The notes under the pieces: generated by a model
What the model saw: the letters and a program-made list of their open reading frames with translations, nothing else
Told to the model about the DNA's origin: nothing
Databases searched by the model: none
NCBI GenBank assembly: GCA_022771185.1
Contig: JALFCJ010000282.1
Location: 1 to 18,882, forward strand
DNA length: 18,882 bases
Source of the DNA: Spirochaetales bacterium
GTDB lineage: Bacteria; Spirochaetota; Spirochaetia; Sphaerochaetales; Sphaerochaetaceae
Reading direction: 5' to 3'
Position numbers and translations under genes: made by a program
In this document: positions 7,120 through 13,884 of the stretch, piece by piece
Layout: every line of letters starts with the position of its first letter
How positions within the stretch are numbered: the first letter of the stretch is position 1

Positions 7120-8999
7120 GTGATAAATTCCAGACAAGGGCCTCCCTTGATGAAGCAAGAGCACTTTGGAAAAACGCTTATGACAACCAGACAAGAAAGA
7201 TAATTGTCTGCGGAGGAACAGGCTGCGTTGCCGGCGGCTCATTAAATATCTACGACACATTAAAGAAGCTCATGGAAAAGAATGGCATCAATGTGGCCGT
7301 AACGCTTGAGCATGAACCTCATGGAGAAGAAGTAGGGCTTAAAAAGAGCGGATGCCATGGCTTCTGTGAAATGGGTCCACTTGTAAGAATAGAACCACAG
7401 GGTTGGCTTTATACAAAGGTCAAAGTCGATGATTGCAAAGAGATTCTCGAGAAGACTGTGCTTGAAGGTGAGTACATCGATAGACTTGGATATTCTGCAG
7501 CAGGTGTTCTCTATAAAAAGCAGGAAGAGATTCCATTCTATAAGCAGCAGAACAGAGTCGTTCTGGAGCACTGTGGTAGAATAGATGCAGACAGTATCGA
7601 AGAATATATCGCAATCGGCGGATATGCATCCCTTGAAAAAGCTCTCTTTGACATGAAGGAAGAAGAGATTATCGAAGAGATAAAGAAATCTATTCTCAGA
7701 GGACGTGGAGGCGGAGGCTTCCCTACCGGAAAGAAATGGGAGCAGGTAAGAAGAGCAAAGGGAGACCAGAAGTACGTTGTATGTAATGGTGACGAAGGTG
7801 ATCCAGGTGCATTTATGGACCGTTCGATTATGGAAGGCGACCCCCATAGAATGCTTGAAGGTATGATCATCGCAGGCATCGCTGTAGGGGCTACTGAAGG
7901 ATATATTTATGTAAGAGCCGAGTATCCATTGGCTGTAAAGAGACTACAGAAAGCTATCATTGAGGCCGAGAGAATAGGAATCCTTGGTGACGATATCCTG
8001 AGTTCCGGCAAGTCCTTTAGAATCCATATTGCAAAGGGTGCCGGTGCTTTTGTATGCGGTGAAGGTTCCGCCCTTACTGCAAGCATCGAAGGAAAGAGAG
8101 GCTTCCCTCGCGTCAAGCCACCTCGCACTACTGAGCATGGTCTCTTTGATTCTCCTACTGTTCTTAACAACGTTGAGACTTTTGCAACTGTTTCCCAGAT
8201 AATCGGAAAGGGAGCAGACTGGTACCTCTCTATTGGAACTGCCAATAGCCCTGGAACAAAGGCTTTTGCCCTTACTGGAAATATTACAAACACAGGTCTT
8301 ATTGAAGTCCCGATGGGAACTACACTGAGAAAGATCATCTTCGATATCGGTGGAGGAATGAGAGGAGACGGCGAGTTTAAGGCTGTACAGATCGGAGGAC
8401 CAAGTGGTGCTTGTCTTACAAAAGAGCATTTGGACCTTCCTCTCGACTTCGATAACCTTAAAAGTATCGGGGCTATGATAGGTTCCGGTGGACTTGTCGT
8501 CATGGACAGCCATACTTGTATGGTTGAAGTTGCAAGATTCTTTATGCACTTTACTCAGAATGAATCCTGTGGAAAGTGTGTTCCATGTAGAGAAGGCACA
8601 AAGAGAATGCTGGAGATATTGGAGAGAATAGTCGCTGGAAACGGACAGGAGGGCGATATCGAACTCTTGGAGGAGCTCTCCGATACTATTTCCCATACAG
8701 CTCTCTGTGGCCTTGGAAAGTCTGCTCCAAACCCTGTAGTCAGCACAATCAAAAACTTCAGAAGCGAGTATGAGGCCCATATCCGCGATAAGCGCTGTCC
8801 AGCAGGACAGTGTCAGAAGCTAAAGAGAATCTATATCGATCCTCTTACATGTAAAGGATGTTCAGCTTGTTCTAGAAAGTGTCCTGTCAATGCAATATCA
8901 GGCAAAATCAAAGAGCCGTTCCATATTGATCTGGAGAAGTGTATACGCTGCGGATCTTGTATTTCAACCTGTAAGTTCGGTGCAGTGAAGGAGGCATAA
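7116..8999 (+). CDS. hydB: NADH-linked [FeFe] hydrogenase subunit B (NuoF/HndC-like)
   Basis: A 627-aa flavoprotein that exchanges electrons with NAD(H) and passes them through iron-sulfur clusters. Domains in order: an N-terminal thioredoxin-like [2Fe-2S] domain (C32, C37, C80, C84); the NuoF FMN/NADH-binding core (GRGGGGFPTGKKW 196-208; NGDEGDPGAFMDR 224-236; GAGAFVCGEGSAL 308-320); an SLBB-like segment (about 385-440); the NuoF [4Fe-4S] site (C485, C488, C491, C531); a CPAGQC motif (561-566) that may hold a further metal; and a C-terminal pair of [4Fe-4S] ferredoxin motifs (C579/582/585/589 and C609/612/615/619). This architecture matches HydB/HndC of trimeric bifurcating hydrogenases rather than respiratory complex I, where the ferredoxin tail is absent. 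ATGA overlaps hydC; GGAGG lies about 7 nt upstream. Confidence 0.96.
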   Translation: MSDKFQTRASLDEARALWKNAYDNQTRKIIVCGGTGCVAGGSLNIYDTLKKLMEKNGINVAVTLEHEPHGEEVGLKKSGCHGFCEMGPLVRIEPQGWLYTKVKVDDCKEILEKTVLEGEYIDRLGYSAAGVLYKKQEEIPFYKQQNRVVLEHCGRIDADSIEEYIAIGGYASLEKALFDMKEEEIIEEIKKSILRGRGGGGFPTGKKWEQVRRAKGDQKYVVCNGDEGDPGAFMDRSIMEGDPHRMLEGMIIAGIAVGATEGYIYVRAEYPLAVKRLQKAIIEAERIGILGDDILSSGKSFRIHIAKGAGAFVCGEGSALTASIEGKRGFPRVKPPRTTEHGLFDSPTVLNNVETFATVSQIIGKGADWYLSIGTANSPGTKAFALTGNITNTGLIEVPMGTTLRKIIFDIGGGMRGDGEFKAVQIGGPSGACLTKEHLDLPLDFDNLKSIGAMIGSGGLVVMDSHTCMVEVARFFMHFTQNESCGKCVPCREGTKRMLEILERIVAGNGQEGDIELLEELSDTISHTALCGLGKSAPNPVVSTIKNFRSEYEAHIRDKRCPAGQCQKLKRIYIDPLTCKGCSACSRKCPVNAISGKIKEPFHIDLEKCIRCGSCISTCKFGAVKEA

Positions 9000-9000
9000 G

Positions 9001-10683
9001 ATGATCAAAACTGAATTTATGTATGTGGATGATATCCCGGTAGTAATCAATGGCGAAAAGAATATGCTTCAGCTTATTAGAAAGACAGGTGTCAAACTCC
9101 CTACCTTCTGTTACCATACGGACCTCTCTATCTATGGAGCCTGCAGAATGTGTATGGTTGAGGATGAGAAGGGTAACTTATATACAGCCTGCTCCACACC
9201 TCCAAAAGCTGGACTAAAGATCAAGACAAACACAGCTAGGCTCAGAAGATACAGAAAGAACATTCTTGAGCTGTTACTTGCAAACCACTGTAGAGACTGT
9301 ACTACATGTGTAAACAACAAGGCTTGTAAGCTTCAGGATCTTGCAGTTAGATTTAATATCGAAGGTGTAAGATTCCCTAACAGAAGCGATGATAACAGAG
9401 TGACCAACAGCAGTTCCTGTATCACATTCGACAGTGGTAAGTGTATCCTTTGCGGCGACTGTGTAAGAACTTGTCATGAAGTACAGAATGTAGGAGCCAT
9501 AGACTTTGCTTATAGAGGTTCCAAGATGGTGATCTCTACAGCTTTTGGCAAGCCTCTTTCTGAGACTCCTTGTGTAGGTTGCGGACAGTGTGCAGTGGCT
9601 TGTCCTACTGGAGCAATCATGCCTAAGAGCGATATAGCCCGTGTATGGAATGCAATTGCAGATCCAAATGTAAAGACTGTTGTTCAGGTGGCTCCTGCCG
9701 TAAGAGTTGCAATGGGAAATATGGAGGGCGTCAAGGAAGGCTTGAATGTAGACGGCAAGATCTTTGCCGCTCTAAGAAAAATGGGCTTTGATGAAGTCTA
9801 CGATACTTCTTTCAGCGCAGATATCACAGTAATAGAGGAATCTAAGGAGTTCTTGGAAAGACTCAACAACGGCGGAAAGCTTCCTATCATCACATCCTGC
9901 TGTCCTGGTTGGATTCAGTACTGCGAAAAGAAGCATCCTAACCTCTTGGGCAATGTCTCTACATGCCGCTCTCCTATGCAGATGTTCGCTTCCATTATTA
10001 AGGAAGAGAGAAAAGAGAAGGGCAAAGAGCTTTTCCATGTTGCAATCATGCCTTGTACAGCAAAGAAGTTTGAAGCTGAGAGAGATGAATTTAAGAAGAA
10101 CGGCATTCCTAATGTTGATGCAGTCATCACTTCTGAAGAGTTTACTCACATGCTTAGAGAAGCTGGAATCCTCCTTGCAGACCTGGATCCGGAACCTGTT
10201 GACGCTCCATATGACAGAAAGAGCGGTGCCGGTGTAATCTTCGGAGTAACTGGTGGTGTAACTGAAGCGGTGCTGAGAAATGTTGTGGAAGAGAAGAGCA
10301 GAGGTACAGTGTCTAAGATTTCTCAAATTGGTGTAAGAGGAAACGAAGGCATCAAAGAGTTTGAAATAGGAAACGAGGATACTTTAGTGAAGATTGCTGT
10401 TGTCAGCGGACTAATGAACGCAGAGAAAGTCTTGAAGCGAGTAGAGAACGGCGAACACTTCGACATCATCGAAGTCATGGCATGCCCAGGCGGATGTGTT
10501 GCAGGAGGTGGCCAACCATTTGTACACGCAGAGGTAAGACAGAAGAGAGGAAATGGACTCTATGAGACAGACAGCCTTCTTTCCCTGAGACACTCTGAAG
10601 ACAACCCTGCTGTAAAAGCTTGCTATGATAGACTCCTAAAGGGGCGCGAGCATCAGCTCTTACATGTAGATTATACAAAATAA
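9001..10683 (+). CDS. hydA: [FeFe] hydrogenase catalytic subunit A
   Basis: A 560-aa group A [FeFe] hydrogenase, which reversibly makes H2 at the H-cluster in the cytoplasm. N-terminal relay: [2Fe-2S] plant-type ferredoxin domain (C37, C48, C51, C64), the His-Cys3 [4Fe-4S] site (H96, C97, C100, C103, C109 region), and two ferredoxin [4Fe-4S] motifs (C148/151/154/158 and C191/194/197/201). The H-cluster motifs are canonical: L1 TSCCPGW (298-304), L2 MPCTAKKFE (350-358), L3 EVMACPGGC...GGGQP (491-506). This points to a working enzyme rather than a sensory HydS type. There is no extra C-terminal domain. The ATG starts 1 bp after the hydB stop with GAAGGAGG at about 8 nt. With hydC and hydB it should couple NADH and reduced ferredoxin oxidation to H2 production. 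Maturases HydE/F/G are not in the window. Confidence 0.97.
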   Translation: MIKTEFMYVDDIPVVINGEKNMLQLIRKTGVKLPTFCYHTDLSIYGACRMCMVEDEKGNLYTACSTPPKAGLKIKTNTARLRRYRKNILELLLANHCRDCTTCVNNKACKLQDLAVRFNIEGVRFPNRSDDNRVTNSSSCITFDSGKCILCGDCVRTCHEVQNVGAIDFAYRGSKMVISTAFGKPLSETPCVGCGQCAVACPTGAIMPKSDIARVWNAIADPNVKTVVQVAPAVRVAMGNMEGVKEGLNVDGKIFAALRKMGFDEVYDTSFSADITVIEESKEFLERLNNGGKLPIITSCCPGWIQYCEKKHPNLLGNVSTCRSPMQMFASIIKEERKEKGKELFHVAIMPCTAKKFEAERDEFKKNGIPNVDAVITSEEFTHMLREAGILLADLDPEPVDAPYDRKSGAGVIFGVTGGVTEAVLRNVVEEKSRGTVSKISQIGVRGNEGIKEFEIGNEDTLVKIAVVSGLMNAEKVLKRVENGEHFDIIEVMACPGGCVAGGGQPFVHAEVRQKRGNGLYETDSLLSLRHSEDNPAVKACYDRLLKGREHQLLHVDYTK

Positions 10684-10698
10684 AGAGTGAGATATGAA

Positions 10699-10737
10699 TT
10701 ATTTGGACACTATGTCTGTAGTGTCCAATAATTTTTA
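10699..10737 (+). terminator. Intrinsic terminator of the hyd operon
   Basis: An inverted repeat TTGGACACTA (10703-10712) and TAGTGTCCAA (10719-10728) forms a perfect 10-bp stem with a 6-nt loop (TGTCTG). The stem can be extended by TTA/TAA with one bulged T, and a run ending in TTTTT follows. It starts 15-20 bp after the hydA stop, so it closes the hydrogenase transcript. Confidence 0.9.
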
Positions 10738-10818
10738 GTTTTTGTGATGTGCAATTTGTTGCAATTAACGAAATTACAGAATGAATATAAAATTTTTCAA
10801 AAATTTTTGTTTTATCGG

Positions 10819-10847
10819 TTTACATTCTTTTTTGAAATGATTATATT
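10819..10847 (+). promoter_or_regulatory. Sigma-70-type promoter of the candidate small RNA
   Basis: TTTACA (10819-10824) and TATATT (10842-10847) are separated by exactly 17 bp, in an AT-rich stretch between the hyd terminator and a region with no credible gene start. The predicted start of transcription is near A10854, at the foot of the 5' hairpin described in the next entry. Confidence 0.65.
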
Positions 10848-10853
10848 TTGCTT

Positions 10854-10946
10854 AGAAATCGAGAGAAGTGTTAATTCTTCGGTTTCAGTAACCTCCTTTT
10901 GTTCCCCTCACACGGTTTCCTCCTTTTTGCCGATGAGGGGTTTTTT
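10854..10946 (+). ncRNA. Candidate ~93-nt small RNA with two anti-Shine-Dalgarno motifs
   Basis: The segment has the full layout of a trans-acting bacterial small RNA. It starts just after a TTTACA-17-TATATT promoter. A 5' hairpin follows: GAAATC (10855-10860) pairs with GGTTTC (10881-10886), and GAAG (10865-10868) pairs with CTTC (10877-10880). Then comes a pyrimidine-rich linker with CCTCC at 10892-10896, and finally a terminator hairpin, CCCCTCA (10904-10910) with TGAGGGG (10934-10940), plus CGG/CCG inside and TTTTTT after it. A second CCTCC (10919-10923) sits in the terminator loop. Both motifs read CCTCCTTTT(T)G and reproduce CCTCCTTT, the conserved 3' end of 16S rRNA, so they could pair with ribosome binding sites. 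I recognise no named RNA family. Firmicute RsaE/RoxS uses C-rich loops in a similar way, which is only an analogy. Open frames across the segment lack ribosome binding sites. Confidence 0.6.
10904..10946 (+). terminator. Intrinsic terminator (3' hairpin of the candidate small RNA)
   Basis: CCCCTCA/TGAGGGG gives a 7-bp G+C-rich stem, continued inside by CGG/CCG across a small asymmetric bulge, with a 14-nt loop (TTTCCTCCTTTTTG) and a TTTTTTATT tail. The loop exposes an anti-Shine-Dalgarno CCTCC, unusual for a plain terminator. Confidence 0.75.
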
Positions 10947-11247
10947 ATTCTCTATTTTCTTTACTGTCAAACTACTTTTTTAAAGCTCATTGTTGACCGA
11001 GCTGTATTTCATGGTTCTCCTGTTTTTTTCGTCAATTACAGTTTTACCAAGCTATACAATTCTTTTTCTATATTTATTTCTTGTTATTTACTTCTCTCTT
11101 ACTCTTGACCATCAGATTTTCGGAAGAACCAGAAAGAAGATAAAACTTAGCCTGCCTATAAATGAAATCGGGCTTATTATCAATGAAGAGAGTAGTAGTG
11201 ATTATTCTCTTCTAAAGGAAAAACTTGAGGGCATTATTAATGGTTGA
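10947..11247 (+). other. Low-complexity T-rich spacer ending in a possible gene remnant
   Basis: About 290 bp between the small-RNA terminator and the broken pgmB gene. The first part (to about 11100) is T-rich and could only encode a hydrophobic stretch from a TTG at 10990 or ATG at 11011, neither with a ribosome binding site. From about 11105 the base use becomes gene-like, and the frame encodes NEIGLIINEES and LLKEKLEGIING before TGA at 11245-11247. That stop overlaps the old pgmB ATG at 11240, the kind of coupling seen between operon genes. I take this as the tail of a degraded upstream gene, but cannot name its family. Confidence 0.35.
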
Positions 11248-11754
11248 GATAAAGGCTGTTATCTTTGATCTTGATGGTGTCTTATGCTTCACAGATATGT
11301 ATCATCTCGAGACTTGCAAAAACGCATGGCTTATCTCTTCCTCCTGATTTCTCACTCCCAACTAAGGGTGTCGGGAGAAGAGAGAGCTCTTGATGTTCTA
11401 AAGTATTTACAAGAAAAGGGAATTAAGATTGCTCTTGGTTCTTCAAGTATAAATGCACGAACAATAATAAAAAAGCTTGGAATTGAGAAAGAACTTGATG
11501 TGATAGTTGACGGAACCTTAATAAAGAAAGGTAAACCGGACCCTAAAGTATTTAATGAAGCGGCAAGACTTTTGAAAGTACCAAACAACGTTTCGTTGGT
11601 CGTTGAAGACTCAATAGCTGGAATAATTGTAGCTAGGCGTGGCGGATTTATGACAGCAGTTATCTCTTCTCTTCCAATGCCAGGGGATGTGATGATCTAT
11701 GCCAAATCTCTATCTGCATTAAAAGATGAGATAGAGAAAAGGATGAATATCTAA
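11240..11754 (+). pseudogene. pgmB: Broken beta-phosphoglucomutase-like HAD hydrolase
   Basis: Beta-phosphoglucomutase interconverts beta-glucose 1-phosphate and glucose 6-phosphate after maltose or trehalose phosphorolysis. Here the gene is split over three frames. Frame one, from ATG 11240, gives KAVIFDLDGVL (HAD motif I, nucleophile Asp) and TDMYHLET, then stops at 11345-11347. Frame two (about 11328-11390) gives GLSLPP and KGVGRRES, matching the family's RGVSRxxSL region, then stops at 11391. Frame three (about 11385-11754) continues with ALDVLKYLQEKGIKIALGSSS (motif II), KKGKPDP (motif III lysine) and VVEDSIAG (motif IV). Compared with the usual ~220 aa, about 40 codons of the cap domain before ALDVLKYL are missing. 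Two frame breaks plus a deletion make a sequencing error unlikely; the enzyme is lost here. Confidence 0.8.
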
Positions 11755-11759
11755 TGAAA

Positions 11760-11776
11760 ATGGGCACAGGGCCCAT
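11760..11776. terminator. Small hairpin between convergent genes, weak terminator
   Basis: ATGGGC (11760-11765) and GCCCAT (11771-11776) form a 6-bp stem with a 5-nt loop between the pgmB remnant and the convergent PrsW-like gene. Read on the - strand it is followed by TTTTCATT, so it may end that transcript; the T run is short. Confidence 0.4.
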
Positions 11777-11778
11777 CT

Positions 11779-12495
11779 TCAAAGATATCTATCGTTTGCG
11801 CTGGCTTTATTGACCATGCGCCAGGAGACAGAGAAGAGTACGATAATAAATGCAATGAATATGAGGTTTCCTTGCCATCCATAGAGGGAAGTGCACAAAA
11901 AATCATAAGTTCCATGCATAAGTACCGGTAGGACGAAGGCAAGAATCTGGGAGGCCTTCTTTTTAGGTATGTTGCCCCAATAGTCATATCTTCTTTCAAG
12001 GCCATACCACACTCCCATGATGACACCGAAGGATGCATGACCTGGAACAGCAGTAAGTGCTCTTACTATGGCAGTGGAGAATCCATATCTGAATACATAG
12101 ATTAAGTTCTCCCAAAGAGCAAATCCCATAGATACTGCCACAGCATATACTACAGCATCGTATTGGCAGTTGAATTCAGGACTGTTCCATGTCTTCTTTC
12201 TTAATAGATAGTACTTGGAACCTTCTTCGCTCATTGCAACCACCACGTAATACATGATCACGTTATATAAGACAGTCTGATAAGTAAAAAAGAAGGAGAG
12301 AATAAATGAACCAAGTCTCTCAAGTATCATTGCAGCAAATGTGGAAAGTATCCCCCAGCCAACAAGAGATAAAATAAACAAAGGAGACTCTTTCTCCAGT
12401 TTATCTTTTCTCATGACATGGACCAAAAGAAGAATTGCCGGGATAACTGCAGCAAATGTCAGAATTGTTCTTATTTGACGAAAAAATAAATACAT
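11779..12495 (-). CDS. PrsW-family intramembrane glutamic protease
   Basis: A 238-aa polytopic membrane protein of the PrsW/Rce1-like group, which cleaves other membrane proteins within the bilayer; in Bacillus subtilis PrsW degrades an anti-sigma factor. All family motifs are visible: EEGSK (E90, E91, K94), GFALWEN (E129-N130), GHASFG (H153) and the C-terminal MHGTYD (H194). About seven hydrophobic segments surround them. Loss of any of these would be expected to inactivate the enzyme, so the protein looks functional. It starts at ATG 12495 with CTGGAGG about 7 nt upstream on the - strand. No RsiW-like anti-sigma gene is next to it, so its substrate is unknown. It is separated by about 245 bp from the hydrolase gene behind it. 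Confidence 0.88.
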   Translation of the reverse strand: MYLFFRQIRTILTFAAVIPAILLLVHVMRKDKLEKESPLFILSLVGWGILSTFAAMILERLGSFILSFFFTYQTVLYNVIMYYVVVAMSEEGSKYYLLRKKTWNSPEFNCQYDAVVYAVAVSMGFALWENLIYVFRYGFSTAIVRALTAVPGHASFGVIMGVWYGLERRYDYWGNIPKKKASQILAFVLPVLMHGTYDFLCTSLYGWQGNLIFIAFIIVLFSVSWRMVNKASANDRYL

Positions 12496-12585
12496 TTAAC
12501 CGCCTCCAGATATATTCCTTTCATAATTGTCGCCATATGAGGCAAAGTGTAAAGAAAAAAGATAAAAGAATCTTCAAAAAATTAC

Positions 12586-12614
12586 TAAACAAAAATTAAG
12601 GGAATGTGTATAGT
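12586..12614 (+). promoter_or_regulatory. Possible promoter upstream of the structured element
   Basis: TAAACA (12586-12591) and TATAGT (12609-12614) are 17 bp apart. The -35 match is only four of six. If used, transcription would start near 12621 and run through the hairpins at 12626-12725. There is no + strand gene beyond, so it would make an untranslated RNA. Confidence 0.3.
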
Positions 12615-12625
12615 GTCATAGGTAA

Positions 12626-12725
12626 TTAATAAACATTGTGTTTGTTAAAGTGGTAGACAGCATGGAGGGTTTGTCTTTTATGGGGCATCCCCCCTTGATT
12701 AGCCTCTGGGAGATGAGCCCTCCAT
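12626..12725. other. Structured intergenic element between two - strand genes
   Basis: The 244-bp gap between the PrsW-like and hydrolase genes holds two structured blocks. The first is a stem TTAATAAACA (12626-12635) with TGTTTGTTAA (12639-12648), perfect apart from one G-T pair. The second is an 8-bp closing stem ATGGAGGG (12662-12669) with CCCTCCAT (12718-12725). It encloses a tight GGGG-CAT-CCCC hairpin (12682-12692) and CTC...GAG (about 12704-12717). The inner ATCCCCC and GGGAGAT can also pair with each other, so alternative folds or a pseudoknot are possible. It starts 14 bp beyond the hydrolase stop on the - strand and could be a complex terminator, a small RNA on either strand or a 3'-UTR element. 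No known riboswitch consensus is evident. Confidence 0.4.
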
Positions 12726-12739
12726 TTTGTCCATCGACT

Positions 12740-13768
12740 TTATATTTCATGGCTCTTTCTAAACGTCTTGAAATCCTTCTTTGAAAGAAACTCCACGTTC
12801 TCTACACTCCTTCCTGCCATAAACTGCCAGATGGCGCTTTCTGCTTCTTCTCTGCCTTTTGCGTTCTTGAATGGCAGGAAGCCATGCATGGCATTTTCTG
12901 CAATAAGTACCTTTGCTTTTGTGCCTGCAGATGAAAGAGCTTGTCCATACAGAATGGAGTCATCTCGTAACGGGTCTATTTCAGCCCCTATAATCAGTGC
13001 ATCAGGGAGTCTTGATAAATCTGGTGCCAAAGACGGCGACATCATAGGTGAAAGGCTGTCTTTAAGTTCTCTTGAGTAGTTTTTAATAAACCAGCTTAAA
13101 GCCTTCTGTGTTAGTACAGGTGTCTCTTTATAGCTCTCCATGGATTCTGTTCTAAGCCTACAGTCTGTCATAGGGTAGAGAAGGATTTGACCTGAGAGTG
13201 TGGGGCCCTTTCTGTCACGTAGGAGAATAGTTGCAGTCGCAGCCAGTGTGGCCCCGAAACCATCTCCTGCCACATATATCCTATCTGGGTCTATTTTCCA
13301 GTATTTTGCTCCTTCAAAAGCCCAAAGAATGGCGTCGTAGCAATCCTCTACTGCTGTAGGGAATTTATATGTAGGAGCCAACCTGTAGTCTATCAGAAGA
13401 ACAGCAGTTCCCATTGTATAGGAAAAATACTTTAACCAAGAGGAGTAGAAGTCCATGTTGCCATGAAGCCACCCTCCACCGTGGCAGAATATTGTAAGAG
13501 GCATGACACCTTTCTCTTCTTTCTGCTTTTGGTTGATCAAAAAGTATGCTGTTATTGTTCCTCCGTCGGAAACAGGAATAATAAATGTTGTAGAGGACAT
13601 ATCGTGCCACGTGGTCTTAAGATACTTTTTCCTTATCTTATTTGGCACAGCCCTGCTGTTTAAATCTTTTATATCATCGGGAGACAAGCTTTCAGGGTCG
13701 GGGTTGAAAAAATACCTAAACCCCTGAATGAAAGATTTGTCTACCCTGTCTTTATTCTTAATTGACAT
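12740..13768 (-). CDS. Alpha/beta-hydrolase (HSL/GDXG esterase-like) lacking the nucleophile serine
   Basis: A 342-aa protein of the hormone-sensitive-lipase-like esterase family, which normally hydrolyses short-chain esters. Numbered from ATG 13768: the oxyanion-hole motif HGGGW is at 96-100, DYRLAP at 127-132, the acid in DPLRD at 265-269, and the catalytic His at 295 (HGF). The nucleophile elbow, normally GDSAGG, reads GDGFGA, so residue 170 is glycine (GGT at 13259-13261) where serine is required. One base change from AGT would explain it, and F replaces A next to it. The rest of the gene is intact, so it is either a recent null allele, a non-catalytic binding protein, or a sequence error. 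An upstream in-frame TTG at 13786 is the alternative start; neither start has a good ribosome binding site. Confidence 0.85.
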   Translation of the reverse strand: MSIKNKDRVDKSFIQGFRYFFNPDPESLSPDDIKDLNSRAVPNKIRKKYLKTTWHDMSSTTFIIPVSDGGTITAYFLINQKQKEEKGVMPLTIFCHGGGWLHGNMDFYSSWLKYFSYTMGTAVLLIDYRLAPTYKFPTAVEDCYDAILWAFEGAKYWKIDPDRIYVAGDGFGATLAATATILLRDRKGPTLSGQILLYPMTDCRLRTESMESYKETPVLTQKALSWFIKNYSRELKDSLSPMMSPSLAPDLSRLPDALIIGAEIDPLRDDSILYGQALSSAGTKAKVLIAENAMHGFLPFKNAKGREEAESAIWQFMAGRSVENVEFLSKKDFKTFRKSHEI

Positions 13769-13849
13769 ATTTAGATTGTCATTCAAAAACTGGGGGTTTG
13801 CAATATTTTATCCATCATAAATCTCTAAGTGCTATGAAAAAAACACTAT

Positions 13850-13864
13850 AAAATGTGACATTTT
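13850..13864. promoter_or_regulatory. Operator-like palindrome upstream of the hydrolase gene
   Basis: AAAATGT-G-ACATTTT is a perfect 7-bp inverted repeat around one central base, flanked by TATA on both sides, about 80 bp upstream of the hydrolase start on the - strand. It overlaps a possible -10 (TATAGT on the - strand), which suits a repressor site. I do not match it to a known regulator consensus. Confidence 0.35.
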
Positions 13865-13884
13865 GTATAATTTCGATGGAACTA

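Noticed and set aside
7944..8780. A 278-codon open frame on the - strand opposite hydB, and similar long antisense frames at 7907-8503 and 9772-10326
   Set aside because: They lie opposite well-conserved hydB and hydA, have no ribosome binding sites and show no family resemblance. They are shadows of the codon use of the real genes.
9001..10683. Possibility that HydA is a sensory (HydS-type) hydrogenase
   Set aside because: The L1, L2 and L3 motifs are canonical including both L1 cysteines, there is no PAS domain, and it sits in a hydCBA operon.
10744..11108. Two + strand open frames of 69-79 codons over the small-RNA region
   Set aside because: They lack ribosome binding sites, are phenylalanine- and leucine-rich as expected from T-rich DNA, and cross a promoter and an intrinsic terminator.
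12645..12725. tRNA-like look of the element (GTGGTAGACA resembling a D-arm, 8-bp closing stem)
   Set aside because: There is no T-arm GGTTCGA, no anticodon arm of the right geometry, and the spacing does not fit a tRNA.
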